From Patagioenas fasciata (lineage: Eukaryota; Chordata; Aves; Columbiformes; Columbidae), in assembly GCF_037038585.1 (NCBI RefSeq), contig NC_092521.1, positions 68,492,898-68,556,897 of the forward strand: a stretch of DNA of 64,000 bases. Direction: 5' to 3'. Made by a program: the position numbers and the translations under genes. The notes beneath the pieces were generated by a model. The model saw only the letters and a list, made by a program, of their open reading frames with translations, was not told the origin of the DNA and searched no databases. This document shows positions 38,985-51,375 of the stretch, one piece after another (within the stretch, counting starts at the first letter, position 1; every line of letters starts with the position of its first letter).

Positions 38985-39402
38985 CTTCACATGTATGAGG
39001 CATCACGGGATGTCTTAAGAAGAGAGGGCTGCAAGGGAACTATCATTGTCTTCAAGTACCTACTGGGACATTACAGAGAAGGCAGAGACAGAGTCTTCTT
39101 GGAAGTGGACGGCAAAAATACGACAGGTGACTGGCTTAAGTTGAAAGAAGGAAAATTCCAGTTTGATATTTGGAAAACAATTTCACAGTGAGGTGATCAG
39201 ACATCAGAAGAGGTTGCCCAGGGAGACCGTGGAATTTCCTTCTTTGGGGGATGCTCCAAACTCAAACAGAAAAGGCTATATGCCACCTGATTTAACTTCA
39301 GTGCTAGACCTCACTTACAAGTCAACCCTGTTCTGAGCAGTGATTTGAGCCACAGGGCATCAGAGGTCCTTTCTGACCTATGCTGTTCCATGATTCTATG
39401 AT
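38985..39402 (+). mobile_element. Older CR1 LINE, 3' end fragment
   Basis: The plus strand keeps the CR1 layout: AGAAGAGGTTGCCCAGGGAG, a diverged middle, AGGTCCTTTCTGACCTATGC and the tail CCATGATTCTATGATC. It is more diverged than the other CR1 copies, so it inserted earlier. Confidence 0.85.
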
Positions 39403-41601
39403 CTTATTATAAGTTTTATCATAATTATAATGTAACTATTATGTGAAACTTATTTCATTTGTAAAATAGAGTATATTTATCTGTGACAAACGTTCTGAAG
39501 ACTCCGAATACAGTACAGTCCATAGGAAGAATACGAAATTACTATTGTCTTGTATTATAAATAGGACTAATAATACTTCTCGATGGTTAAGATTTGCTTC
39601 CAGTTCGTTATATAAGAATGAATCAGCATCAGCAGATGGTTTTATTAGCTTTTAACAGAATAGCTGACACCACAATCAGACTTTTTATTATTTTGATATT
39701 CCTAATATACAAATGATTGTTATACATGAACTTCATAATTATTTTGCTGTGTCCATGATCTCTCTTTCTTCATCTGATTACTGTTCCTAATCTCAGCACA
39801 GGATGAGGCAGCACTGTGGAGAAATGATGGGGTGGGAGGAGGATTATAATGTATGTAAATGAAGCCTGCTGAAGCTACACTTTAGAACCTCTTCCTTATT
39901 TTGTTCAGTTTTGTTTGATCTATCTTTCTGTGTATAGAGGGATCAGGCATTTTTCCTTTTTAATACTCTCATTTGCAAAGCTTTTGCAAACTTTTTTTTT
40001 TTCTTTTTTTTCTTTTTTAAACCCAGAAATATCAGCTCCAACATCGAAGCAAGCTCAGGGAAGTATCTCTACCCCGTACATTGATTTTAGTTAAACTAGC
40101 ACAAGGAAAAATTGTTCTGGGTGCATGCAAAGGCCTTTTGCAAAACCCAGCATCACATGTTTGATAGTATACATTTTTTTTCTAGGCTTTGGATGCTTTG
40201 AAAGAGAATTTGTGAAACTATATAGCCTGTATCAATGATCACCATAACATTAAAGATTAATCTCAGTTCTATTGTGATACCGTAATACAGAGTCCAGCAA
40301 AGGTTTGTGGCATTCATGTACATTTCCATGCCTTCACACATTTGACTTTATTTCATGTATGACAGTGGCAATGTAGCATTTTAAGTTTATAAAGCTTGTT
40401 TTCATTGTTATATCCTTTTAATGTGTTAACTATATGCTCAGATTAACTTCTCATGAATGTGATTTTAGGGTGCAATTGGCTTGAGGTCCTTATTTTCATT
40501 CTAGGAGATAGGGGAATGAGTAAAAATATTCAAGCACAAAAAAAGCTATTACTCTTGCAAGACTTTGTCTTAGCGCAGACCTTTCGAGAAATTGGGAGTA
40601 ATTAAAAACTTGTACTTGGTAGCTTTATGTCGCTTTTTGTAGTAGTTGCTTTTTCTTAATTACTCTTCAAGATACTAACGAATTTCAAGGGTTAGAATGA
40701 ATATTGAAAGAAAATAGAGAGAGAGAGAGAGGAAGAAGGTTCATCAGTTAAAGGATATAATTCATTGAGAAGATGCACAAGTGTTACTTAATTCTGTTTT
40801 TTGATGTACGTATAATACTTTCTGGACAAGGTTAAGGAAAGACAAACCTTTCTATTTACCTTGCAGTTTCTGTTATAAAGGTGTATGTATACATCTTTGT
40901 CATACTGTCTTTGAGTACTTCTTTTAGTTGAATGTTATTGTTTCTTAGTCTGCAGGTAAAAGTAAGGAGGTTTGCACTTTAAAAAAATAAATTAATGCAT
41001 GTTATTCCAGTGATTTTTAAATCTATTTGTTTCCTGGAAGAATTTTATGCATAAAATTGGTCATTAATAATTTTCTGAAATTTTAATATAAATTACAATA
41101 ACAACTTTCTGTCATATTACCTTCAAATTTCACATGCCAATGGCACGCAGAAGATGTTCTAGTTAAAAAGAGAGTATAGCGTTATTTAGTTATAGATAAT
41201 TCCAAGCCCCACTGTGCTGCTTCTGAAATGTTACTTGGAATTTTGTGTCTGTATTCTGGAAGGATGAATCTCAGCTGGATCAGGTGCATGCTGGGTTGTT
41301 TCAGGAAGCATAAAACCAACATAGTGGCCTATAAGCAACGGAGTGATCCCTGCCTCTTAGGCCAAGTAACTCAGTATAACCTGCATCTCTCTGCAGCCTG
41401 TTCCTCTCCTTGTGCCATTGCACTTGATGATTTATCTGCCTTTATACATGTCCTGGGGTCCCTTTTGCTTGCTCACCAGCACACCTGGGCACATTGTTGT
41501 CAAGGCTTACACGCCCTGCACCTTGCACGTGACCGTTGCCCCAGACTCCAGAAGGTGACACATGGGTCTCTCTCAGGCTGTCAACATGCTGCCCACTGCT
41601 G
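39403..41601. other. Intergenic, no gene seen
   Basis: AT-rich with a T/C-rich run near 39990-40018 and a short GA repeat near 40710-40732. The last part (41230-41600) is somewhat GC-richer and has a 124-codon open frame without recognised similarity. Confidence 0.5.
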
Positions 41602-41769
41602 ACATGTCATATTATGTAACTCATATTAAGCACATGTCTAAATCACTTGGGACTTCAATCAGACAACTAGTAAAACAGCCTAGTGTCCTAAAGGTAGAGA
41701 TAGTTTTGAACAAAAAGTCTTGGGAGCAAGAATTCTGACAAGAAAATATGAATGAAAACAGATACCATT
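41602..41769 (+). repeat. 168-bp direct repeat, copy A
   Basis: This segment (ACATGTCATATTATG ... AACAGATACCATT) recurs at 43323-43490 in the same orientation with one base difference that I could find: position 41633-41635 region reads GCACATG here and GCACGTG there. It matches no repeat family I recognise. Confidence 0.95.
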
Positions 41770-43322
41770 TGCCACTGTGGTCATACTTGACATCTTCTCA
41801 CACTGCTTCCACCCCACCAGTAGCCTGATTCTTTCTTTGGCATGGAGCATCTCTCAATGAAGTCATGTGAGGTAGGACCATTGGCTTAAGACCTCTGGGA
41901 CACAGAGAACTCCTGTCAGAGACTTGGGACACCAGAGGCTGCAGCCCTCTGGTTTCTGTGTGCCCAATCTAGCACTGTCAACAGCAGTGGATCAGGAAGG
42001 TAAGATGTCAAACAAAAGTGTGTGGCTAGCTAGTGCCAAAAGAGCATCAGAGCAGAATCTCAACAGTCTCTAAGCCACATGAAAGTCAAAGATTATCTGA
42101 TTTACATGTGCTTTTCTCCTCTTCCCCTGCACTCACTGCACACAGTTAATGACAGTCTCTTTTTCTTTCCCTGAACATTATCCAAGCAGGCAGTGTCTCT
42201 CCATAGAAAAATTGTTAATCACAAAAGATATAGGTAGGCTGCCCCTAATCAAGAGATTCATCCTACTCCTAGAGTAAGACCATGGGCATTGACCATGCAT
42301 CTCCAAGACCCAGCATCTCTCTGCTCCAGACTGTTTCTGGTTTTGGAGCTGGTTTTCATGCCTTCTGACCCATGTCTCTGTGAGAGCACCACTACCTCTC
42401 CCCAAAAGGGATCCCAGGAGCAAAGAGGACAGTACGATGACAACACAAGCAGAGCCAGTGAATGAAACAGGGAGTGAGCCAAGCACTGATGCACCCAACA
42501 CGAGTGTCTGCATGGATGCACATGGTGAATCCTGGAACCATGGAGTTACATTATCATGGTATTCAGCTAGGAACAAACCTCAACATCTGCCCAGTAACAG
42601 TTTTCAGTATTTGTTTGAAAACAAAATAGTTTCTCTTCCTACATGATGACAACAGCCATTTACTCCCATGGCCAACTCAAAAACTGTTCTTATTTTTGTA
42701 TTTAATGTGATAAAAGAAAAAAATTAATAAATTGATAGTTAAATAAGTATTTAGTGTCTTTTGACAACCAAGAATACTATTTAAACCCAAATGTTAGTTT
42801 GCTGTAACCCTAAAACAGGCAGGACAAGGTTTGTAGAGTTTCTAGACCAGATGTTCTAATAAATGATAATACTTACAAATCTTATCCTGCCAAGTGAACT
42901 AAGCATAATGTAAAATTTTAGAGCTTAGGTCACTTCTAGAGATGTTTTTGTAGCATCATGTTTGTCTCTTATTTTAAAACCTGACAGACTTTTCTGTCAA
43001 TAAAGTATAATAGAGAACACAAGATAGAAAATAATATATATTTTTTACCAAGAGAAAAACTAAACTACTTTTCAAACACACATATGAGAATCCAGAAGGG
43101 GTCATGCTTTTTTCTCTGTGTATTTTGTAGATGAAGATAACAAGAATCAGAAAGTTTGTGATTCATTATATACCATATCTCACAGATCTTTGAGCACCAT
43201 CTTGCCAAAAGATACTGATCGTCCAACAAAGGATTTATCAGACTAATTCATATTTCTCAGCATGGCCCAATTCAGCAGGCCCTCTTCTTGCCTACAAAGC
43301 ATATATACACTCCACTTCACTT
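41770..43322. other. Unique sequence between the two direct-repeat copies
   Basis: A 1553-bp spacer. It holds open frames on both strands at 42178-42646 (longest 132 codons, minus) with no family resemblance. No primer-binding site or polypurine tract was seen next to the repeats, which argues against an LTR element. Confidence 0.5.
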
Positions 43323-43490
43323 ACATGTCATATTATGTAACTCATATTAAGCACGTGTCTAAATCACTTGGGACTTCAATCAGACAACTAGTAAAACAGC
43401 CTAGTGTCCTAAAGGTAGAGATAGTTTTGAACAAAAAGTCTTGGGAGCAAGAATTCTGACAAGAAAATATGAATGAAAACAGATACCATT
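43323..43490 (+). repeat. 168-bp direct repeat, copy B
   Basis: Near-identical to 41602-41769. Flanking bases differ on both sides, so the repeat ends sharply. See copy A. Confidence 0.95.
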
Positions 43491-46080
43491 AAGCCCAAAG
43501 TGCCATCAAAAGCCGTAAATCATCAGTAGTGAAATAGTTCTGTTGTTTTAAATGACAAAATCAGCAAAGTGATATAAAAAACTAATAAAGAAATACTTAA
43601 AAATAGATATTTAATTAATAATGTAGAATTTATATTAAGAAATGTAACTGACAAGAATATGGATATACTAAGAACACATCAATGAAGGTTTCATTACAAC
43701 TTGTTTTCAGGACAGAAACATAATTTTAACTATCCTGCAGTAGCAAAAGAAATCCCAGTAACCATTAGAAATCTATTTCTAGCAAGTGACACAATTTGGA
43801 AATGCCTATGAATATTCAGAAGTGTAACATTCAGAGGCTTTGTTTTAAAGGCAGAAGAGAAATACTTATCAAATTTTTAAGTTCGTGTCCTTATTTTTAA
43901 CATTATCTAAAGACAGTGTTAAATAGTATCTACTGAAAGAAACATTAAATCAGCAGCTCTGTATAATTTTCACATAGATTTCCAAGGCACTGCCTGGAGA
44001 CCAGTTGCTGACACTATTTTAATAACTTTTAATAACTACTGAAACTGTAAAAGAAGTGCTGGGAACAGAGGGAAAACCACTGTTGTACAATTATTTCAAA
44101 GGGAAAGTGTAATGATCTGGATAAATACAGGCTAACAAGTCCGATGCCGATACTAAGCACAATAACTGAGCCATTGGTGTGGGGTAAATGTCAAGAAGGA
44201 ATGGAACAGCAGACATATAGTGGAGACACATCTCTGACACAGAACCAGTCTGCGTCCCTTTGGTCAGCTGCACTGCACGGTGCTGCAAACATTAACTTTC
44301 TTCACTTTGTAAAGGCTTTTTGTCATAGAAGGACAGTCAAAGCCCACCAGTGATCAAACAAAATAACCCTGAAACAAAGCAACCTCGAAGGACTCAGTGG
44401 CTTTACTATGATTTTGGAAAATAAATCTGAACTGAGGGTCTCTCAGTAACCCTGAACATGTGTGTGTTGTGCACTGTGTTTTGCTCAAGCACTGCATAAC
44501 CATGGTTGGTTGGCCTATAGAGGATTAGCAACAACCTTAAGCAAATTAAACACCATAACAAGAAAAAATATTTCATCTGCACATTAATAAAACTTTTTTT
44601 TTCGTGTTTGTTTAATATATAAACTACTAGAAATCAGAGGTATGGAGAACTTTGTTATAGAACATAGTTCTGACATTTCTACAAACATTCTACATTTCTC
44701 TCCCTCTGAATGCTAATAACTGACCTCATGGTAGCTGTTCTTACAAAGGGAAGGATTTTGGCTGTAAACACTTCCAACAACGTGTTTCTATCAAATAGAC
44801 AAAAGACAATGCAAAGTGATACCATAGTGCCAAATAAAAATTTTACCCATTTCTGCAGCTGTGATGCTTCTGCATAAAATCTGCTTTCAAAACTAATGAG
44901 GTGAATACTGTTCTGTTGCAACACTTCCTCTCATTACTTTTTTTTTTTTTTAATTATTTGAGCTAAAAGAAAGTTTAAGCTGGCTTAAAATGTAATCAAA
45001 TTATTCTGAGGTTGTGGTGGAAAGCTTAATATTTTACCAAATTATTAGATTACATAAATAACAAAAAGAAGGGCAGCAATTGTAAGAATTTTATCCTAGT
45101 GCTGCGACTGGTACCAGAGTTACTCTAGTCAGGCATCTTTTATGCCCTCTGCCTGGTGAGTTGTATTTTTGAATCCAATAGTTTTGAACATCACTTTTTC
45201 TTATTACTAACTTTAAAACAACATTACAAATATCTTGAGAAACAGATTTTTTCTCAAGAAACTTGTCTGACTCATTCAACAAGATATTCACAGTGTCTAC
45301 CCATGTTGCAATCAAATTAGGCATGTGAATCGTGGGGTTCAGTTCAACTACGGGAGTGCTCAGCATAGTAAGATTTTGCTTATCCTGAGTGATAAACATG
45401 TATTCTGTTGCCTAGCAAAAAACACACACAGGATGGATAACATTGCATGTAAATGCCTAATGACAAGTGCCAGGATTAATGTGACTAAACTTGTCAGTAC
45501 AATAGACCTACTTGCTACATATTCTGCTAATGGATCAAAAGAAGAATTGTACTTGCATGAGTTGCAGCAGAGGTTAATGCATCTTGTAGAGAAAGGGAAG
45601 ATCCCAATCCCAACAACAACTCATAGGAAAAACTCCCTCTTTGACTCTTCCTAGGACAATTATGTGTACAATCTAATTGTTGGATTTTGCTTTAGTTCAA
45701 AATATAACATGACTGCCTACGTTGTGTGCAAGCAGTTCATTGTTCAACAGCATTGTCACTTGTTTTATTATCTGTATCTTGTAAAAATAAATGATAACTC
45801 TACCTATGCATGTAAAAGTACTTGAAAGGTCTGTTTTACAATTTGACTTGTTTATAGGCAGCATTCAAATGCTTTGTGTGAAAGAGATGGGGTCTGGTTT
45901 GTGAGTTTTGGGGTTGTTTTGGTTGGTTGGTGGGGTTTTTTTGTTTGGGGGGGGGGTGTTTTTTGTTTCATTATTTTTACTTGTTAAAGAGTGATTCCTC
46001 TATCTTTTAATATAAAAGGGTATTCATTATTTTTTTTTTTTAGCCTAACTCTTTATTCAGGAGATGATCCATCTTAGTTA
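43491..46080. other. Intergenic, no gene seen
   Basis: AT-rich sequence. Two opposed open frames at 45091-45399 (minus, 102 codons) and 45325-45654 (plus, 109 codons) overlap. Neither has a recognised domain. A G/T-rich low-complexity tract with a G10 run lies near 45898-45968. Confidence 0.5.
45898..45968. repeat. G/T-rich low-complexity tract
   Basis: GGTTGGTTGG-type units, a T run, and an uninterrupted run of ten Gs near 45948-45957. Confidence 0.85.
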
Positions 46081-46089
46081 GAGAGAACA

Positions 46090-46710
46090 TTTGTTACAAT
46101 TAAAATTTACTGCTGCAGTGTTTGTGCGAAAGACGTATCTGCTAAGAGCAAACCATTTTGAGCACCGTGCCACATCTTTTTGCCTTTTCCTAGCCCTCTC
46201 CATGCAGAGGAAGGATGTGGAAGCATGGCTATGCACACTGGCTTCAGGAGGGGCACACAGACCACATCACCTTCCTGAAAGCAGAAAGTGGCCAAAGGCC
46301 TGTGAGGACAGGGATGAGCTCTGCAGAATTGAGGATGCTAGCATGGGTTTGGGGACATTTACTGAACCTGACCATGCCCACAGCTTCTTGTGGCTGTGCT
46401 TGGTGCCCCACAGCTCTGCCTCACAGCCCTGCCCCAGGCTGAGAGAATCGGGAAGGTACTCACTGACACTCCACCCTTCATCTTCACCCATCATGGGGGG
46501 CACTCCCCCACAAAAATGGCTCTGCAGGTGGTCTTCTGTGAGTTTTTCATGTCACTTGACATCAGCCAGGGGGAGGACTCATCTGGAAAGGTGGCAGCCT
46601 CTTGGCAGGGAATCTCTGTCTGCCTGAAGGGAGTGAACCCTTCAGGGTTTAACACAGGGATACCCTATATTTTCAAACATGGATCTGTCCTGCATAGAAA
46701 GTAGCCTGGC
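46090..46710. other. GC-richer block with overlapping open frames
   Basis: This block is clearly more GC-rich than its flanks. It holds a 178-codon plus-strand frame (46091-46627) overlapped by others on both strands. Overlap of long frames in all phases is what stop-poor GC-rich sequence gives, and no domain or signal is recognised. It may be a decayed gene copy or old repeat. Confidence 0.3.
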
Positions 46711-47690
46711 TTCATGAACCAGCTAACAGAGCAAGACAGAGATGGGTAAGCTGAGACATCATGGCCCTGAGAGTCAGCTCTACATGACCTAGACACTTGT
46801 GGTTATGACAACTCAGCTTCCCTCCTTTGTTCCTTAGTGTACGACATTTTTCTGGCCTGATACCTCTGGCTTTCCCGAACGAAAACTTCTCAGTTGGTGC
46901 TGTTTATTTGTTCACTTTAGTCTGTTCCTTTCAATTCCAAGACCACCCATGGCTCACAGCTCTCCAGCCAGACTTTTCTCTGTCATGGTATCTGGCAACC
47001 AGTCAAGTTCACTGCTGGCATTTGCTGGCACAAGTGTATTTCAGCATTTTCCCATGACAAATACCACTGTTTCAGGGCTGCATGAGAGCTCATATGGCTA
47101 AAGAAAGATTGCTTTGTCCTGTGGTTTGGTAGTGCTCTCATATTGCTGGAGCCCTATAACAGGTAGCATCTGCCTTCTCCACAGGTGACTAATGGCAGCT
47201 CTGCCCTCCAGAGGGGTCCCAGCTATTATTTTCCATCTCTTCGGTCTCTTTCAAACAGCACAGACCTAAAACCCAGCTAGAAGAGGGGCTGAGGGGAACA
47301 GCCCTGTGTTAGGTAACTGAGGTTGCTAGTCATAGTATAATCTAAATAGTTCTGCAAGCCCCAGTTCTAGCAGTTTGGTATACTGCTTCCCTATAAGGAG
47401 CAGGATGCGCAGACAAATTATGAAAATTAATTCTAGATGGAGACCCAGTGTCATTGCTCACAATGTCCTCAACAGCTACCAAATACTGCAGAAAGAATCT
47501 CCAGTTATTACCACTGAGAATTCCCCTTTTACAGCATCCGCGCTTAGATCTGGTGTCTTACATTACATGAGCACAAAACATTTCTCTGCATAGGTGAGAA
47601 AGGCTGTGCAAGGAACTTTTCTACTCATAAGAACATCTGCAGAGTTTCAGACCAAAGACCCATTTAATTCTGTATTATGCCTCTAACTGT
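46711..47690. other. Intergenic, no gene seen
   Basis: No feature recognised. Confidence 0.5.
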
Positions 47691-47694
47691 GTCC

Positions 47695-48075
47695 ATTACC
47701 AGATGCTTAGAGAGAAAACATCAAAGGAAAGTATAGGGCAGTATCTCCCTGCAGTCTCATCCAGCTTCCAACAGCTAGCAGAATGAGGCTATTTAATGTC
47801 TTCTTGTATAGAAATCATTCCTTACTTCAGATCCCAATCTTGTCACTTTTCCCTGCACATTCTCTAGTTTTATAATGTCTTTTTTTTTTTTCCTTTGTGA
47901 TAAAGAGGGCCAGAACTACACACAATATCCCTGGGCATACCAGTGTTTTATATAATGACATTATAATGCTCTCTACTTTGTTCTCTATTTCTATCTGAAT
48001 AGTTTCTACCATTCTACGTGCCTTTTGATAACAGCTAAGTACTGAGCACATTTCCAGAAATCTTCCACAAAATCC
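47695..48075 (-). mobile_element. Ancient CR1 LINE, ORF2 C-terminal relic
   Basis: In reverse orientation this matches the well-known old CR1 block. The words GGGCCAGAACTACACACAAT, GGCATACCAGTGTTTTATAT, AATGACATTATAATGCTCTC and CCATTCTACGTGCCTTTTGA follow in consensus order. Divergence and a T12 insertion mark it as an ancient copy. Confidence 0.75.
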
Positions 48076-49566
48076 TTTTCACACTAATAGGTGTTTATAA
48101 AATAAGCAAAAAATTAAAAAAAAAAAAAAGGAAAGAAAAAAGCCACCATCAGAACTGAAGAGTTATTTATGTGTCATTACAAAGGTGTAAATTTTATCTT
48201 TGTCCAAATAATAAAAGGAAAGCCTTGCACAGTACAGTCCTTAATATACAAATGAATTAATATTCTTTCTGGAATATTTTTTGGCCATTCACTAAAGTTG
48301 GATGAATTAATTATATCCACCTACCAACCTCTAAGACATTCCAGATGTTTCATGTGCACAGTCTTCTGTGTGCTTCCTGCTCACACTGTGAACTCAACGA
48401 AGTGAAACAGTCCAATTAAGCAAGAAAACCTGTTAGGTTCCCCACACATATATTATTAGGGGTGTTGAATTTAATATCCATACTCATGACTTTCCATTAA
48501 AGAAACCTTTTCTTGAGAACTCCAACATTTCCAATGTTTGCAAGAGATCTTCTGCGTAACTGAGTAATTAAGGTAGGGAAGATGCTTTTGAAATAAGTTA
48601 ATTTAATTAAATCCAGCTTTGACTGGCTATAAAATATTGAGAAATTACTTATCACGGGTTTTGAAAAGCTTGATAGGATCAACAAGCTAAATATATTTTT
48701 ACACATATATTTAAATATTTGGTTACTCAAAGTACCATGACTGAGAAAACAGGTAGCAGAGGTTCATCCTTGTAACTCCAGGTGACTTCAGACATCCCCT
48801 GTGTCCCCCTGGGCATTTCAGTGATGTCATGGGAGGTTGATTGAGGAGCAGTCTTGAAACTCAAATGAAGATGACAGCTTGACGAAACACTCTGAAAAAT
48901 CATGCAGCATCCAGAGGATCCCTGGTAAATAGAGCATGTCCGCCAAATAGCTGCATAAAACAGAGGAGTTCTTCCTTATCATACGTTTTTCTTGTCAGTT
49001 AGGAGAAGGGGAAGTAATTGTTTAACTTTGTAAACCAGATGTATATGGTCACACATTAGATGTAAGTTAGTAAGTTTAATACAGTTAAATATACAAGATA
49101 TCTTGATGGAGTATTCCATCTCCACTAGCATAAACTTCAGACACAGAGAGATTGATGTGATCATGGTCTTTTACTCCATGCTGAAGGACAATGCACAGAA
49201 CCAGCTCGTAATGTTGCAACATTCTGCAATTCTTTGGCAACAAGACATGCAAAACTGATGAGCCTCTGGGCCTCTTGGACTCAGCACAGACAGTTTAGGT
49301 GAGTATTTGATGGAAGATTTCCAGCACAGTATAACTCCTTGTCCACCCCAGCAATTGTGTGAGATTTATCCGATATGAGCATTTGAAGAGCTCAGCCAGA
49401 CAAGATGGTGACAATACAGTCTGTGGCATCATGTTCATTTTATGAGTCCTTGAGATGTGACTGGTGAGTCTTTCTGGAGCCAAGAGGTCTCACTCCTTCC
49501 TCCATCAGCTCCTAATTTTTCTAAAACACCAACACTCTTGCTTCCTATCTGGACATTTTGGCAATA

Positions 49567-49609
49567 AAAACAAACAAACAAACAAACAGACAAACAAACA
49601 AACAAACAC
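49567..49609. repeat. (CAAA)n microsatellite
   Basis: Ten or so CAAA units with one CAGA interruption. Confidence 0.96.
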
Positions 49610-51286
49610 CTACTCTACCTTCTGTTAAACAGCAACACCTAATCAAATGCTATATATGTTTTGCTGCATACTTCCATTTGCCTCTCTTCAATGTCCAGCT
49701 AAAGCAAACCCATATTTCTGCCTAGACAAATTAGACTGTACTGGACTAGAAAGGCTTTCCAGAACAGGTTATTTCACATAGAAAGTGTCCAATTAGGACA
49801 TCCATCTTCACTTCAAACAAGTGCATATCTATGCTTCATACTGTGGGGAATGTATTAAATGTGACCTCAGTTCACCCTAAAGCTTCCAAAACTAGACTGC
49901 AGGTAAACCCCAGATTCTTCTTTCATCCAGCCCCTTACTTTTTAAGCCAAAGTCATGAGCTAACTCATTATTTTTGATACCGGTTGCTAATGCTATGCCA
50001 CAAAAAACAGGTTAGGGCTTGGTAACAAGCCTTCAGGAGTTGAGAAGAAACCCTCCCCAAAACAGCAGCAATATCAGAAAGACCCAAAGCAGTTCCACAA
50101 AAATAAGTGGAATGGTGGAGAACAAAACAAAAGATTTACCTGTGGAGCTCAGGGCACCTTCTCAGACATGTTGAACAGACTCTGCTATGTTGTTCCATGT
50201 GACGATTCACAGTGTCATTGCAATTACTGTCAGAGCTCTGAAATTTATACAAACAAACAAACAACCTCAATAAAATGTCTTTTTTTTGTTGTTGTTATCC
50301 AATCTAAGATTAATAACTGCTTAAAGAAACAAACAAAAACTCAAAGAAAACTCAGATCTCCACTCAAGAAAATGAGAACCTTTTAAAAACTTCCTTAATT
50401 TTCCTTTTTTTTTCTGAAGGTCAGTTTTTCCATTTGTTTGACTAAATTTTCTTGTCTAAATTGACTCCTTTTGCCAACGTTTTCACTTTAAATGCAATTT
50501 TTTTACCGAAATCATATAAAAATATTTCAGCCATCTCTTATAATATGTTTTAATGTCTGTGATGGTGCTTATTGGCTCTGATTACATAGCTCTAGGCATT
50601 GTACGCGCTCATAATCAACAGTCCCTTCTCCCTGCCTGCTCTCCAGCTTCTTCTGTGCCCACTCCACTGATAATCACCCCTGTGATGAACACAGCAAGGC
50701 AACCTACCAAGACCATCTAGCACTGTCATGAAATGAGACTGGACAATATCAAAGCTTCTCCTTACTATCCAGCTTGCAACAAGTGAAGAGAGTTTTTAGA
50801 AACCTTTTAATAAGGGATCAAAAATATACCTAGGGAAAACCTGGTAGCAAGAATCTGTAGAATTTTTTCTGAAATAATCACTTCCTAAAATGTAAAATGC
50901 ATAAAGCCAACTCAGCTCTTTGGCAGAGATGGATTAAAAACTCAGACTCAACCCAGCCTAGCAGAGAAAAAGGGTTGTTAAGAAAATCACACCATGATGA
51001 TAACAGTCACCATACAGAGGACCGGACCCAGAAGACATAAGAAGTCAAGCTGAAGTCAACATTTCAAGATTCACCAGTCTTTGCAGAGGCCAGACACCAA
51101 CCCGTATCAAAACTGAGTGATCCTCTGTTAATTGTTTAAGGTGTGGCTTGGTTTAATGACAATGTTGGAATAACGTCTGCTGCTGAAGAGGCCAGCAAGG
51201 CCCTGAGCCTTCGTCGATGATCTTCTCCATCTTGATCTTCCCAAGCAAGAAGAGGACACAGTTTTACTGGTAATGCATAGGTTAGG

Positions 51287-51375
51287 AAACAAAACAAAAC
51301 AAAAACACAAAACCAAAAACAAAAACAAACAAACAAACAACAAAAACCAACCAAAACAAAACAAAAATAAAAACA
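51287..51375. repeat. A/C-rich low-complexity tract
   Basis: About 90 bp of AAAAC, AAAC and AACC units on the plus strand. Confidence 0.92.

Noticed and set aside
41602-43490. The 168-bp repeats as LTRs of a small retroelement
   Set aside because: Although the inner part can be trimmed to TG...CA, there is no primer-binding site after copy A, no polypurine tract before copy B, no target-site duplication and no retroviral coding sequence between them.
49567-49609. CRISPR-like array
   Set aside because: It is a four-base microsatellite with no spacers, and the genome is a vertebrate one.
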